This document shows, in pieces, positions 15,942 through 25,004 of a stretch of DNA of 64,000 nucleotides. The translations under genes and the position numbers were made by a program. Numbering within the stretch: the stretch's first letter is position 1; every line of letters begins with the position of its first letter. Source of the DNA: CAWJMN01 sp963844055 (lineage in GTDB: Bacteria > Planctomycetota > Planctomycetia > Pirellulales > Pirellulaceae). The notes under the pieces were generated by a model. The model was not told the origin of the DNA. It searched no databases and saw nothing but the letters and a program-made list of their open reading frames with translations. The stretch spans positions 1,922,001 to 1,986,000 of the forward strand of contig CAWJMN010000002.1 in assembly GCA_963844055.1 (NCBI GenBank). The letters are read 5' to 3'.

Positions 15942-18320
15942 CTACGCGGCCTTGGCAGTACTCGCCGGCTTATCTCCCGAGCGATAAAAGGCTCCCGACA
16001 TCAATTGCTCAAGCGCCAGCGCAAGCGCCAACAGCGCCATTAGCCAGGAGTAAAATTCGGAGCCCACTCGCTGCGTTCCAATCGATCGGCTGAGCTCTTC
16101 CTTATTCTGCGCTAGCTGAAAGGCCTTCTTGCCAAACAGCTTTGTCAGCTCTGCTTCGTCCAGTCGCGTCAAATCGCAACTCTCGGCCGGATAGTTGACG
16201 GCAAAGCCTCGCGATAGCGGCCCCTGCTTTTGTCCCCGCAAGCGATAGGCCCCCGGTTGATCCGTAAAGCGAACCACCACACGTCCCTCACGGGCAAAGA
16301 TGTCTTGCGGTTGCTCGGTAGGTGTGAAAATCTGATATCGCTCCGGAAAGCGTGCCGGATCGTTGCCCAGCGTTGCCACTTCGCCGGCAAAGTAGTTCAC
16401 ATTCCCTTCTTCGCCACGGGCCAAATAGTGCATCATGTCGTTGACCAAGTAAAAGCAGGGCCAAGCATCTTCACCACGAGGTAGCTCGTTCCAGCAGGGG
16501 CGATTCGGCGGATTGAGTGGATCGGAAATCGGCGTCGTCATGGTCAGCACACGCCCCGCCCCCAGCTTCGACTCCACCACCGCTGGCAATCCATTGCTAT
16601 AAGGAATTAGCACCCGTGCTTCGGGCAATAGGTCGCTCAAGTTCCAGTGGTAGTAAACGGGGAATCTGCCCCACGGTACTTTGTCTTGCTCGGCTCGAAA
16701 CTTGGCCAGCACAGGATGGTCATAGGTGCGTGGGTCGAGGAATAAATCGCCGGCCGCACGTGTTTGTCGTGTTAGCTTGCCGCCAAAAAGTTGCTGCGCC
16801 ATCGGATGCTGAAACGAGGCGACCGGCTGCGCATTGTGGCCCAAAAATATCGCTAGGCCGCCTCCCGCGCGAACATACTCCGCCAGCTTTTCCCATTGCT
16901 GCGGCACCAGTGGTGCAGGATCAATCAGCGCAACCGCCTGATAGCCCGAAAGCTCCTTACTGGCCAGTTCGGATTGCTTCATCACATCGCAAGCAAAGCC
17001 TCCCGCACCAAAGCCGGGGGGAGCAATCGCCGCCGGAAGATAGAGGAGGTCGCCTGGAATATTGTCCGGCGCAATTGCCAGCACCGGCACCTTTTGCAAG
17101 ACGTCCAAGGCAAAGTACCGAACGTTGTCGGCCGCTAAACTATCTTCCCCCACGATCCGTATTTGTCCCTGATACGTTCCCGGCTGTAGCCCACGTAAGC
17201 TGAAGTCAACCGCGTTGCTGCTGATCTGGTTGAACTCCAGGGGCTGCAGCCCACGTATCTGTTGCTTGGGCAAAATCGCTTTGCCATCACGCAAAATCGG
17301 CAACGTGGGATCGGGCTCTTCCAGCACCATTTCGACAGAACGTTTGTTGTTATTATTTAGCGCACTAATCGTCGTGCGAATGCGCACTTCGGCTCCGGGG
17401 CCAACCGCCTGCGAGGAAAGCGACAAATCCCCCAGCGAATAATTGGTGGGATTCTTCACGCCGCAATCGGCGACGTAGAGCAACAGCTCTTTTTCTTCTT
17501 GTAACAGCTGCTGGAACTTGGCGACATCTTGTACCTTCCAAGCGGTCTGCGCCAAGTCCGTAAAGACGTAGATCTCTTTGCGAGTCTTCTCACTTCGCCT
17601 CAGCAGTTGTATGGCAGAGTCCATCATCTCCGGAAACGTCCGGGTCAGACCCGTTGTCCGCAGCCGCTGAATCGATTTCGCAGCCGACAGTCGATCGAGC
17701 GCGAAGGAGCCAGACCCGCCCCGCGTATCCAAAACCGCCACTTCGCTATCTTCCGGAAGCTGAGACAAGGCACAGTCTGCCATCTCTTTGGCCACATCCA
17801 GTCGTGGCTGGTTCCCTTGGCGATATTGCATGCGTGGGCTGGTATCAATGATCAGCACCGCCGCCACAGGAGATTCTTGCCCGCCGGCCGACGCCTCTCC
17901 GGAAGAGAACGTCCGATAGCCCAGCCAGGTCCAGGCGATGAACAAGAGCGCTGCCCCGATCGCTAGCGCAATCCGCAGTCCCTTGGCCGAGTCTCGAATC
18001 CAGGTCACCGCCAGCAAGAACGCCACCACAAGCAGGGCCAGCGTGCAAAGTCCCCACTGCAAATAGCTCGTCCAAAGTGCCGACGCGACCGCCGGTCGAG
18101 CCAGCGCCAGAGCGGTAAGCGCAATCAGTCCACATCGCAGCGCAAGCAGAATCCAGTGTTGTACTTGGAGCCGCCGCGAACTATCGATGCGGCGGGACTG
18201 GATGAAGCGTACGGCCGGAAAGACCTGCCGCTTCGGACGCGGGCGCATCAGCAAATGCAGGATGACCGGCAGGGCCATAAACAGGCCGCCAGCCAACAGC
18301 GAGATATTGACGAACACCAT
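15942..18320 (-). CDS. BatA-like membrane protein with VWA and GATase1-like domains
   Basis: A 792-residue protein. The ATG at 18320 is preferred because the protein then opens with the typical BatA N-terminal helix (SLLAGGLFMALPVILHLL, then RPRPKRQVFPAVRFIQ); the frame itself reaches 18401. Two or three more membrane helices follow, then a VWA-like domain whose metal-site motif is degenerate (DTSPR rather than DxSxS). A region resembling glutamine-amidotransferase folds (YQAVALIDPAPLV, YVRAGGGLAIFLGHNAQP) and a C-terminal helix end the protein. It forms a two-gene operon with the next VWA gene. The BatA family is linked to envelope or stress functions; the exact role is unknown. Confidence 0.8.
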   Translation of the reverse strand: MVFVNISLLAGGLFMALPVILHLLMRPRPKRQVFPAVRFIQSRRIDSSRRLQVQHWILLALRCGLIALTALALARPAVASALWTSYLQWGLCTLALLVVAFLLAVTWIRDSAKGLRIALAIGAALLFIAWTWLGYRTFSSGEASAGGQESPVAAVLIIDTSPRMQYRQGNQPRLDVAKEMADCALSQLPEDSEVAVLDTRGGSGSFALDRLSAAKSIQRLRTTGLTRTFPEMMDSAIQLLRRSEKTRKEIYVFTDLAQTAWKVQDVAKFQQLLQEEKELLLYVADCGVKNPTNYSLGDLSLSSQAVGPGAEVRIRTTISALNNNNKRSVEMVLEEPDPTLPILRDGKAILPKQQIRGLQPLEFNQISSNAVDFSLRGLQPGTYQGQIRIVGEDSLAADNVRYFALDVLQKVPVLAIAPDNIPGDLLYLPAAIAPPGFGAGGFACDVMKQSELASKELSGYQAVALIDPAPLVPQQWEKLAEYVRAGGGLAIFLGHNAQPVASFQHPMAQQLFGGKLTRQTRAAGDLFLDPRTYDHPVLAKFRAEQDKVPWGRFPVYYHWNLSDLLPEARVLIPYSNGLPAVVESKLGAGRVLTMTTPISDPLNPPNRPCWNELPRGEDAWPCFYLVNDMMHYLARGEEGNVNYFAGEVATLGNDPARFPERYQIFTPTEQPQDIFAREGRVVVRFTDQPGAYRLRGQKQGPLSRGFAVNYPAESCDLTRLDEAELTKLFGKKAFQLAQNKEELSRSIGTQRVGSEFYSWLMALLALALALEQLMSGAFYRSGDKPASTAKAA

Positions 18321-18519
18321 AAGCGGAACGCTTGCGAAAGGATTACGACCGCGACCGCCCGCCCCCGCGAGGCTCCCGCGTTGCAACGTAACAGTTTTCA
18401 CTATACCAAGTTAGCGATGCCCGGGTGCATCCCTTTTTTCCGCCGTAGCCCCCTCCCCTCCCCCTTGGCCCTTGTTAATCGCTACCACTGGTTCATCTTC
18501 CGCGATTAGGGCCCCTGTA

Positions 18520-19791
18520 CTACGGCCGAAGCGGAATCCTCTTCGTGTTTGGGACCTCGCCCCGCAGGAGTTTTGTCCCCTCCCCGGTCAGCCGCAGGTA
18601 CCAATCCGTCGGCAAACCCTCGTACGTGGCAAAGTAAGCCTGAGTGGGCGGTGCATTGCTAACCTTGAAAATCGCGGTCCCTTCATCGACTTCATCAAAC
18701 ATGGCAACATAGGCCATTTGCACCTTTAGATCCGCTGCCGTGGTGAACTGCTTCCAAAAGAATTCGCCGCCCAGTCGAGGCAGGTCGTTTTTGCCCGAAG
18801 GATCACGCGAAAGATTGCGCCAGCCAAACCCGGGATAGATCACGGGCAGGTATTCCATACCCTCTTGCTTGGCTGCCTGCATGTCTTCCTTCCAATAGCC
18901 GGTTGAAGCGTGCTTTTCATCGCCGATCTTCGAGTAGTTCCCCACATTCCACGGGCTGATCACATCGAACCTTCGAAAAGCACGGGCCCACTCGGCATTT
19001 TTCTCTTGTCGCCAGTACCACTGGCACCCACCAATCAGCGTCGCTTGGTACGGCGACTCTTCTTGGAAGAAGTCGATGATCTTGTGCGCCAACTCAGGTC
19101 CAAAGCGATCGCTATAAAAGCCAAACACAAATACGACTGGCTTCTCTTCGTGCCGCAGGTAACGGCCTGCGCTTGTCAGCTTCCGCTGGTCAACCAGCCG
19201 TTTCCAGTCCGTCACCAAAAGGTCATATACCTTCTCTTGAGGAGCACCGCTCAGGTCGTAGCCAATCGCAAACACACGGCCTGTGTCAGCAGCGGACTTT
19301 TGCACATGCGACAGTACATCGTCCTGCGACTTGTTTTGCAAATCGACCAAGAATCGTTGCAATAGCACACCATCAATCCCGTACTGTTTCATCCACTGGA
19401 AGTGACGATCGACGGTTTTGGGGTTTGCCGAGCTAAACAGATGTGCCGGCGAACCATCCCGATATTCAAAGCCGCCGGCCGAATACTTTTCGTCGGCCTC
19501 GTACTCGCTCATGTCGGGCCACATCTCAAACGTCAGCGTACCGGGTGTAATCTTTCTTCCATCCCGACTCCAATGCCGCCAGCCAATATTCGCCGCATCC
19601 CCTGGACAGCGAAACCATCCTTGATAACCACAGAGCACCTTTTTGTGCAGCGTGGTGGCATCGATAACGGCAGGTTCGGCGGGAGTTGCAGCTTCTTGTG
19701 CGTGTAGCGTGAGAGCAAAGGAAGTGACGGCCCAGCTCATCAGCCCGAGTAGCAGCGTAAATCTTGAAAAGGGAGAACGAGAGGGCGTCAC
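18520..19791 (-). CDS. Secreted glycoside hydrolase family 71/99-like protein
   Basis: A 423-residue protein with a Sec signal peptide (FTLLLGLMSWAVTSFALTLHA). The start is GTG at 19791, supported by an AAGGA site upstream and by the arginine-containing n-region. The mature protein opens with VLCGYQGWFRCPGD and continues with GWRHWSRDG, FEMWPDMSEY, HFQWMKQYGIDGVLLQRFL, FAIGYDLSG, KPVVFVFGF and ISPWNVGNY. This is the pattern of GH71/GH99-like (endomannosidase or xylosidase-like) TIM-barrel proteins frequent in planctomycetes. The likely acids D/E near EMWPDMSEYE and in MFDEVDEGTA are only inferred. The polysaccharide target is unknown. Confidence 0.8.
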   Translation of the reverse strand: MTPSRSPFSRFTLLLGLMSWAVTSFALTLHAQEAATPAEPAVIDATTLHKKVLCGYQGWFRCPGDAANIGWRHWSRDGRKITPGTLTFEMWPDMSEYEADEKYSAGGFEYRDGSPAHLFSSANPKTVDRHFQWMKQYGIDGVLLQRFLVDLQNKSQDDVLSHVQKSAADTGRVFAIGYDLSGAPQEKVYDLLVTDWKRLVDQRKLTSAGRYLRHEEKPVVFVFGFYSDRFGPELAHKIIDFFQEESPYQATLIGGCQWYWRQEKNAEWARAFRRFDVISPWNVGNYSKIGDEKHASTGYWKEDMQAAKQEGMEYLPVIYPGFGWRNLSRDPSGKNDLPRLGGEFFWKQFTTAADLKVQMAYVAMFDEVDEGTAIFKVSNAPPTQAYFATYEGLPTDWYLRLTGEGTKLLRGEVPNTKRIPLRP

Positions 19792-19984
19792 GCGGGAAAT
19801 CCTTGCCGAGAGCGAGATTGTGTGGGGATGATAACGTGGTTAACGGAGACGAGGTTTTTTGCCTATTCGACCGATTCTGTGTGGAATTGTCAAACTTGAG
19901 CGGAGGCTTGGTGGTAAAGCCGGTAAGGAATTGTATGCGTGGTAGATGGTTCTGCGCTGGAATAAACATGGCAAGGGGACTGCG

Positions 19985-20743
19985 ATGCAGATCAATCGAC
20001 GGGCAATAAAAGCTTGGGAAACGTCCGTGGTTTTTTGGGGACTGCTGGGGTTGCTTGTGGGCGTTACCTATGGGCAGGAAGGCATTCCGGCGAGGCGCGA
20101 GCAGATTGGCGAGTCGTTGGGGAAGCCGGTCTATCGCGACCAGATTCGCACGAAGGGATTTACGCTGCGCGATGAGTTGCATCGGCTGTTTACTGAGCCG
20201 GCAAGCGAGAAGTATCGCAAGGAGCATGAAAAAGAGATCACGCCAACCAAGGAAGAGATTGCCAGCGTGGCAAAACATCTGAACATCTTGCATGCGAAGC
20301 AATTAGAGGAAGAAGGTGGTGATCTGCAGAGCGAACTGAAGGAGCTGAAAAAGTCGCTGGCGAATAAAGAATTCTCAGAGGGGAAAAAAGAGAAGTTGGA
20401 GTTGCGGATTGCGTATTTGGAATCGCGGCTCAATCCGCCGGGAGAGCAGTTGGCGACATTTTTGCTGATGAACTGGAAGTTTCAGCGGCATCTGTATGAC
20501 AAATTTGGTGGTGGTCGGATCTTGTGGCAGCAGGCGGGGCAGGAAGCATTTGACGCCATGCACAAATGGCTGACGTCGATGGAGGAAGCAGGAAATTTTA
20601 AGATCAGCGACCCTAAGCTACGAGAAACGTTCTATGAGTACTGGACCACGATGAAGCATGGCGCGTTTTTGACGGCCGATAAGGAGCGAATCCAAAGGGA
20701 GTTTTTGGAGCCGGAGTGGATTCCAAAGCAAGCGGCCAAGTAG
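19985..20743 (+). CDS. Secreted helical protein of unknown function (SurA N-domain-like by appearance)
   Basis: A 252-residue protein from the ATG at 19985, which has AAGGGGA upstream; the longer frame from 19946 adds 13 unlikely residues. The N-terminus contains a signal segment (TSVVFWGLLGLLVGVTYGQ). The mature part is strongly helical and charged, with a coiled-coil-like stretch (LQSELKELKKSLANKEFS) around residues 100-135. The opening I.ESLGKPVYRDQI recalls the N-terminal segment of SurA-type chaperones, but there is no rotamase domain. That similarity is tentative. A terminator-like hairpin lies between its end and the convergent ilvB gene. Confidence 0.6.
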   Translation: MQINRRAIKAWETSVVFWGLLGLLVGVTYGQEGIPARREQIGESLGKPVYRDQIRTKGFTLRDELHRLFTEPASEKYRKEHEKEITPTKEEIASVAKHLNILHAKQLEEEGGDLQSELKELKKSLANKEFSEGKKEKLELRIAYLESRLNPPGEQLATFLLMNWKFQRHLYDKFGGGRILWQQAGQEAFDAMHKWLTSMEEAGNFKISDPKLRETFYEYWTTMKHGAFLTADKERIQREFLEPEWIPKQAAK

Positions 20744-20776
20744 GCAAGAGCGATCAGAGAATCGCACGAGCGCAGC

Positions 20777-20814
20777 AAAAAAGGCCGAGCGAATCATCAC
20801 CCGGCCCTTTTCGT
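20777..20814. terminator. Bidirectional intrinsic terminator
   Basis: A-run, GGCCG, a loop of about 14 bases, CGGCC and a T-run lie between two convergent genes. The A and T tracts on opposite sides let it work for both strands. The stem is short (5 bp plus A/T pairs with a one-base bulge), so strength is uncertain. Confidence 0.55.
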
Positions 20815-20853
20815 TAGGTCAAAAATCCCATCGCTACTAATAGCAGCTTGTGA

Positions 20854-22620
20854 CTATTCCAAGATCATATCGTCAACGGTCTTGCCCGATGGAATCATCG
20901 GCAGCACGTGCTCTTGGTAAGGAACCTGTACGTTCAGCACGTAAGGCCCTTCACTGTTGATCATCTTTTCCAGTGCAGCGACGAGCTCTTCCTTCTTGCT
21001 AACCGTGGCAGCGCCCCAGCCATAGCCCTTGGCAATGGTGACAAAGTCCGGATAACGCTCCGCAGCGAACGGCGAAGAACCTTGGCCGCAAGCTTCAGCA
21101 TGGTCGATCGGGCCCAAGTAAGTGTGTGCCCGATTTCCTTGATGGAAGCGGTCTTCCCACTGCACCACCATGCCCAAGTGTTGGTTATCAAGTAGCAGCA
21201 CCTTCACAGGTAACTTCTCGCAGTAGCAGGTGGCCATCTCTTGGATGTTCATCTGATAGCTGCCGTCGCCATCGATATCGATAACCAGCGCATCGGGGTG
21301 AGCTGCTTGTACGCCCATTGCCGCTGGCAGTCCAAAGCCCATCGTTCCCAGACCGCTGCTCGAAAGCCACGTGCGAGGACGCTTGAACTTGAAGAACTGG
21401 GCTGACCACATCTGATGCTGGCCTACACCTACCGTCACGTACGTGTTGCGGCTCTGTGTCAGGCGAGACAGCTCGGCAATCGCACGTTGCTGTGTGATGC
21501 CATTGAACGTCTCGTCATACTTGTAAGGATTCCCCTTCTTCCAATCTTGGCACAGCTTGACCCAGGCCGAGATGTCGGTCGGTGCTTCAACAATCTTGTT
21601 CAGTTCTTGCAGGGCGTACTTCACGTCGCTGCAAACTGGAATGTGGGCAGGCTTGTTCTTATTCAGTTCAGAAGGATCGATGTCCACGTGCACGATCTTG
21701 GCATGCTTGGCAAACGCTTCCAACTTGCCCGTCACGCGATCATCAAACCGAACGCCCAGAGCGATCAAAAGATCGCAGTCACGGACGGCCCAGTTAGCGT
21801 ACACGCTGCCGTGCATGCCCAGCATGTCCAGCGATAGCGGATCTTCGTTTGGAAAGGCGCTCAAACCCATCACGGTCATCGTGGTAGGAATGCCTGTCTT
21901 TTTGATCAACTCACGCAGGTCATCCGAAGCCTCGGCAGCAATCACGCCACCACCGGCATAAATGATCGGACGCTTGGCCAACTTGATGGCCGCTGCGATT
22001 TGCTTGATTTGTTCCGGCTGAGCCAGCTTCTTCTTGCCCGAGTAGCCCGGCAAGTTCATCGGCTCATCCCAGTTCGGTTCGCACATCTCCATCTGGATGT
22101 TCTTGGGCATGTCCACAAGAACCGGTCCAGGACGGCCAGTCGTCGCAATGAAGAATGCTTCCTTCATCACGCGGGCCAGGTCGCGCACATCGGTCACCAG
22201 ATAGTGATGCTTGGTGATGCCGCGACAAACTTCCACAATCGGCGTTTCTTGAAACGCATCGGTCCCGATGACGGCCGTTGGGACTTGGCCCGTGATCGCT
22301 ACCAAAGGAATGCTGTCCAGCTTGGCATCTGCCAATGCAGTAACCAGGTTCGTCGCGCCAGGACCGCTGGTCGCCATGCACACGCCAACCTTGCCGGTCG
22401 AACGAGCATAACCTTGAGCAGCAAAAGCGCCACCTTGTTCATGGCGTGGCAAAATCGTGCGCAGTTTATCCGCATACTTCGTCAGCGATTGGTGCATGGG
22501 CATGCTGCAACCGCCTGGATAAGCAAACAAGACTTCGACGCCGTGATCCACAAGCGACTTGACAAGAATGTCAGCCCCGCTCATCAGTTGAGTCTCTGAT
22601 TTTGTGTTTGATCCGGCCAT
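20854..22620 (-). CDS. ilvB: Acetolactate synthase large subunit, biosynthetic
   Basis: A 588-residue thiamine-diphosphate enzyme that condenses two pyruvates, or pyruvate with 2-oxobutyrate, in the first common step of valine, leucine and isoleucine synthesis. The ATG at 22620 has GGGAG upstream; the frame runs on to 22683. The order is: N-terminal Pyr domain with FAYPGGCSMP and the catalytic-loop glutamate in RHEQGGAFAAQGYAR, a central FAD/transhydrogenase-like domain (KRPIIYAGGGVI, GVRFDDRVTGK), and the C-terminal PP domain with GDGSYQMNIQEMAT...LLLDNQHLGMV. Regulatory subunit ilvN is not adjacent. Convergent with the gene at 19985. Confidence 0.93.
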   Translation of the reverse strand: MAGSNTKSETQLMSGADILVKSLVDHGVEVLFAYPGGCSMPMHQSLTKYADKLRTILPRHEQGGAFAAQGYARSTGKVGVCMATSGPGATNLVTALADAKLDSIPLVAITGQVPTAVIGTDAFQETPIVEVCRGITKHHYLVTDVRDLARVMKEAFFIATTGRPGPVLVDMPKNIQMEMCEPNWDEPMNLPGYSGKKKLAQPEQIKQIAAAIKLAKRPIIYAGGGVIAAEASDDLRELIKKTGIPTTMTVMGLSAFPNEDPLSLDMLGMHGSVYANWAVRDCDLLIALGVRFDDRVTGKLEAFAKHAKIVHVDIDPSELNKNKPAHIPVCSDVKYALQELNKIVEAPTDISAWVKLCQDWKKGNPYKYDETFNGITQQRAIAELSRLTQSRNTYVTVGVGQHQMWSAQFFKFKRPRTWLSSSGLGTMGFGLPAAMGVQAAHPDALVIDIDGDGSYQMNIQEMATCYCEKLPVKVLLLDNQHLGMVVQWEDRFHQGNRAHTYLGPIDHAEACGQGSSPFAAERYPDFVTIAKGYGWGAATVSKKEELVAALEKMINSEGPYVLNVQVPYQEHVLPMIPSGKTVDDMILE

Positions 22621-23153
22621 AAAAATCTCCCTGCAAAAGTGCTCCAGCCAAACGTAAAGGCAAGAGCGGTAACTACGTGACAATGCACTAACTGCCGACC
22701 CATGGGGCGCGACTCGCCCTCAACAAAGAAGACGCACGCCAACGAAAACAAGTTCGACGAACCTTTTAAGGTATGCCGACGGTCGAAAAAGTTCAAGCGA
22801 ATGTCGGCGCAACAAGGCCCTAACTCATTTTCCAGTAAAGACTTAACTGTATTTTCGGAATATTCGTGCTCAGCCGGCCCCACTTAGTCTCAGCGGCGGC
22901 CTAGTTCACCTTCCTGGTTAGCTCGAAAACGCGAAGTGGGTTGCCTCCGAATCTTCGTAAAGGGTTGTGGCCAAAAGCGTTGTGCCAAAGCGTAGCCAGC
23001 CACTAGCTTGGCATTGGCGGCATTTTTGGGGATTGAAACCGTCCCCCAACCCGATAAGATTCGATGCACCCCCTCTGGAGGTGGTTTCTCAGCAAGGGGC
23101 AAAGGCCGTGAGTTTTCCTGAGGCCTGCCTAGCTCAAACGGGACCCAAGTCGG
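22621..23153. other. Divergent intergenic region upstream of ilvB
   Basis: About 533 bp between ilvB and the DUF2007-type gene. Its size would allow a leader or attenuator for ilvB, but I cannot identify a leader peptide rich in Leu/Val/Ile codons, a T-box or a clear terminator hairpin. No tRNA or repeat seen. Confidence 0.35.
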
Positions 23154-23762
23154 ATGAAAATTCAGCTGAAGACGATCGCTCGTTTCGAAAACTCCACCAC
23201 GGCCAACTTAGCCAAAAACCAGTTGGCCCAAGAAGGCATCCAAGCATTCCTCGTAGATGATGCGCTGGTCAGCGCGGTGTGGTACGCCGCGATCACGTTT
23301 GGGGGAATCAAGCTACAAGTGCAGGCAGCAGATGTGGAACGCGCAAAGCAGATATTGGCCGACCACTCGGGCGAAGCGATCTTAGATGAAGTCGATGAAA
23401 GCAACTACGACGCTGACGCCGCGAAACAAAGTGGCGAAGAAGATGATCAAGACTACGAGTCCGAAGGTCACTACGATCCCGACGTGATCGATTCCGATGA
23501 TATTGAAGCGGACGACCTAGAACCCGAACCGACCGAAACGGAACAAGCGACCGTTCGCGCCGTGCGTGCGGCCATCATTGGTCTGCTCTGCCTCCCCGTT
23601 CAACTTGTCGCCAGTTATTACCTTATCCAAATCTTTTGCGCGACGGAACCAATTCGCAAACGGTATCGCACCTACTACTACCAAGCGCTCGCCATCAACC
23701 TCTTGATTGTTTTTCTTCTCGCCGCCTACTTCCGCTACACCCTTTCCAAGGCGTATCAATAA
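23154..23762 (+). CDS. DUF2007-type membrane protein
   Basis: A 202-residue protein. Residues 1-75 resemble the DUF2007 putative signal-transducing domain, a small ferredoxin-like fold (ARFENSTTANLAKNQLAQEG, IKLQVQAADVERAKQIL). It is followed by a long acidic linker (residues ~80-128, many D/E) and two membrane helices (AAIIGLLCLPVQLVASYYLI and ALAINLLIVFLLAAYF). No signal peptide, so the DUF2007 domain should be cytoplasmic. Ligand and partner are unknown. The neighbours (ilvB, M28 peptidase) do not suggest a shared pathway. Confidence 0.75.
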   Translation: MKIQLKTIARFENSTTANLAKNQLAQEGIQAFLVDDALVSAVWYAAITFGGIKLQVQAADVERAKQILADHSGEAILDEVDESNYDADAAKQSGEEDDQDYESEGHYDPDVIDSDDIEADDLEPEPTETEQATVRAVRAAIIGLLCLPVQLVASYYLIQIFCATEPIRKRYRTYYYQALAINLLIVFLLAAYFRYTLSKAYQ

Positions 23763-23828
23763 ACGGACGTTTGTCGTGCCCGCGAAAGTCGCTTCTGTTC
23801 TTGGGGCACTACTTCGAGGTGTGCTTCA

Positions 23829-24721
23829 CTATCCCAATAGATGTCGCAAGGCTTCTGCAACACCCAGCGTAACCTGTGTCATGCGCGCGTAGTCGAGAGT
23901 CTCTGGCGTATCCGCGGCCGTGTGATAGTTCGGGTTGCGCAAGTAGCTTGTATCGGTCAGCATCAGTGCAGGATAACCTTGATCCCAAAACGAACTGTTG
24001 TCGCTTAGCCGAATCTCGCCGACCTTCTCCGGCAAGCAGATCGAAAACAGGGGCATCTGCCGAGTGCCACGTTTGAAGCCGTGACGAAAGTTCCAGCAAA
24101 GTCTCCAAGAGGATAGGTTGCCGACTGCTGCAAGAAAGTCCCCTTGCTGTGGGAAGAAGCGGTGGAGCCACTTAGGAATCATCGGTGGGATCGCTTGCGA
24201 CCCTTTTTCTGTGCGGTAATATCCCACCATCTCTAAACAGAGCATTCCGAGAATCTTGTCGCCGCGCTGACGCGACTGACGAGCATGGTGCTGGCTTCCC
24301 ATCGCCCCCAGGTTGAAGTATGGAGGCTCTTCGCAGGCAAAGGCGACATAGCGAATCGTCCGATTGCCCACATAGGGCCGAAGCAGTCGGCTCGCTTCCA
24401 GTAGGACAGCAACTGCCGAGGCATTGTCGTCCGCACCAGGCGTTGTCGAGACCGTATCGTAGTGAGCCCCCAGCAAAATGATTTCCTCGGGGCGTTTGTT
24501 TCCCTGCTGCTCAACCACCAGGTTGATCGCTTCGTCGCCGTCGGCGTCAAAAGACTCCCGCTCGATCGCGTACCCCATCTCGCTCCATTGTCCTTCGAGA
24601 TAGCCGATGGTTGCCTGAATCGTTTTGGGCTTTCGAAGGGTGTGCGCGCCCCGATTAGTCCAGCAAGTCGATCGACATGCAGGCGAAGGCGAGATTCAAT
24701 GGCTTCGTTATCTATGCTCAT
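23829..24721 (-). pseudogene. M28-family metallopeptidase gene with a frameshift
   Basis: Two overlapping frames encode one protein. The first, from the ATG at 24721, gives MSIDNEAIESRLRLHVDRLA to about ESPK. The rest (KTIQATIGYLEGQWSEMGYA onward) is in the other frame to 23829. One extra A in the run at 24623-24626 (read on the minus strand) would join them. The main part has all zinc ligands expected of M28 aminopeptidases: GAHYDTV, GADDNASAV, ACEEPPYF, CLEMVGYY and NYHTAADTPE. There is no signal peptide in the joined N-terminus. Real loss of function, a sequencing error in a homopolymer, and slippage are all possible. Confidence 0.78.
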
Positions 24722-25004
24722 TCGTTAGGCCAAGTGAGGTGTTGCTGCCGCGCCCCTTTCCCGTTTGGAGTATAGGCGATGCTGGTGCCGCCGTTGGAAA
24801 GGATACTGTAAGAACCGCGAATGCTCCTGTTCATCGGCCCCCAGCAGTTTCCCCCGGAAGGAACCCCCGGTTTTTCGAGGTGACAAGCGGGTTTTGACCC
24901 TTGCGCGTCGACAACGCCTTGGCGGTGGATTACATTCATGGCGAAGCCGAACGCCTGATGGCGTGTGAACTTGCACCTCTTCCTCTCGAACCGAAGTTCC
25001 GCCG

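Noticed and set aside
16517..17203. 228-residue plus-strand open frame inside the BatA-like gene
   Set aside because: Antisense to a well-supported protein; composition is Arg/Pro-rich, as expected of GC-rich shadow frames.
19526..20302. 258-residue minus-strand open frame
   Set aside because: Overlaps the GH71/99-like gene in another frame and runs antisense to the gene at 19985; the second half is non-coding in look.
22621..23153. T-box or peptide leader upstream of ilvB
   Set aside because: Looked for a run of branched-chain codons and a terminator hairpin near the start and found none.
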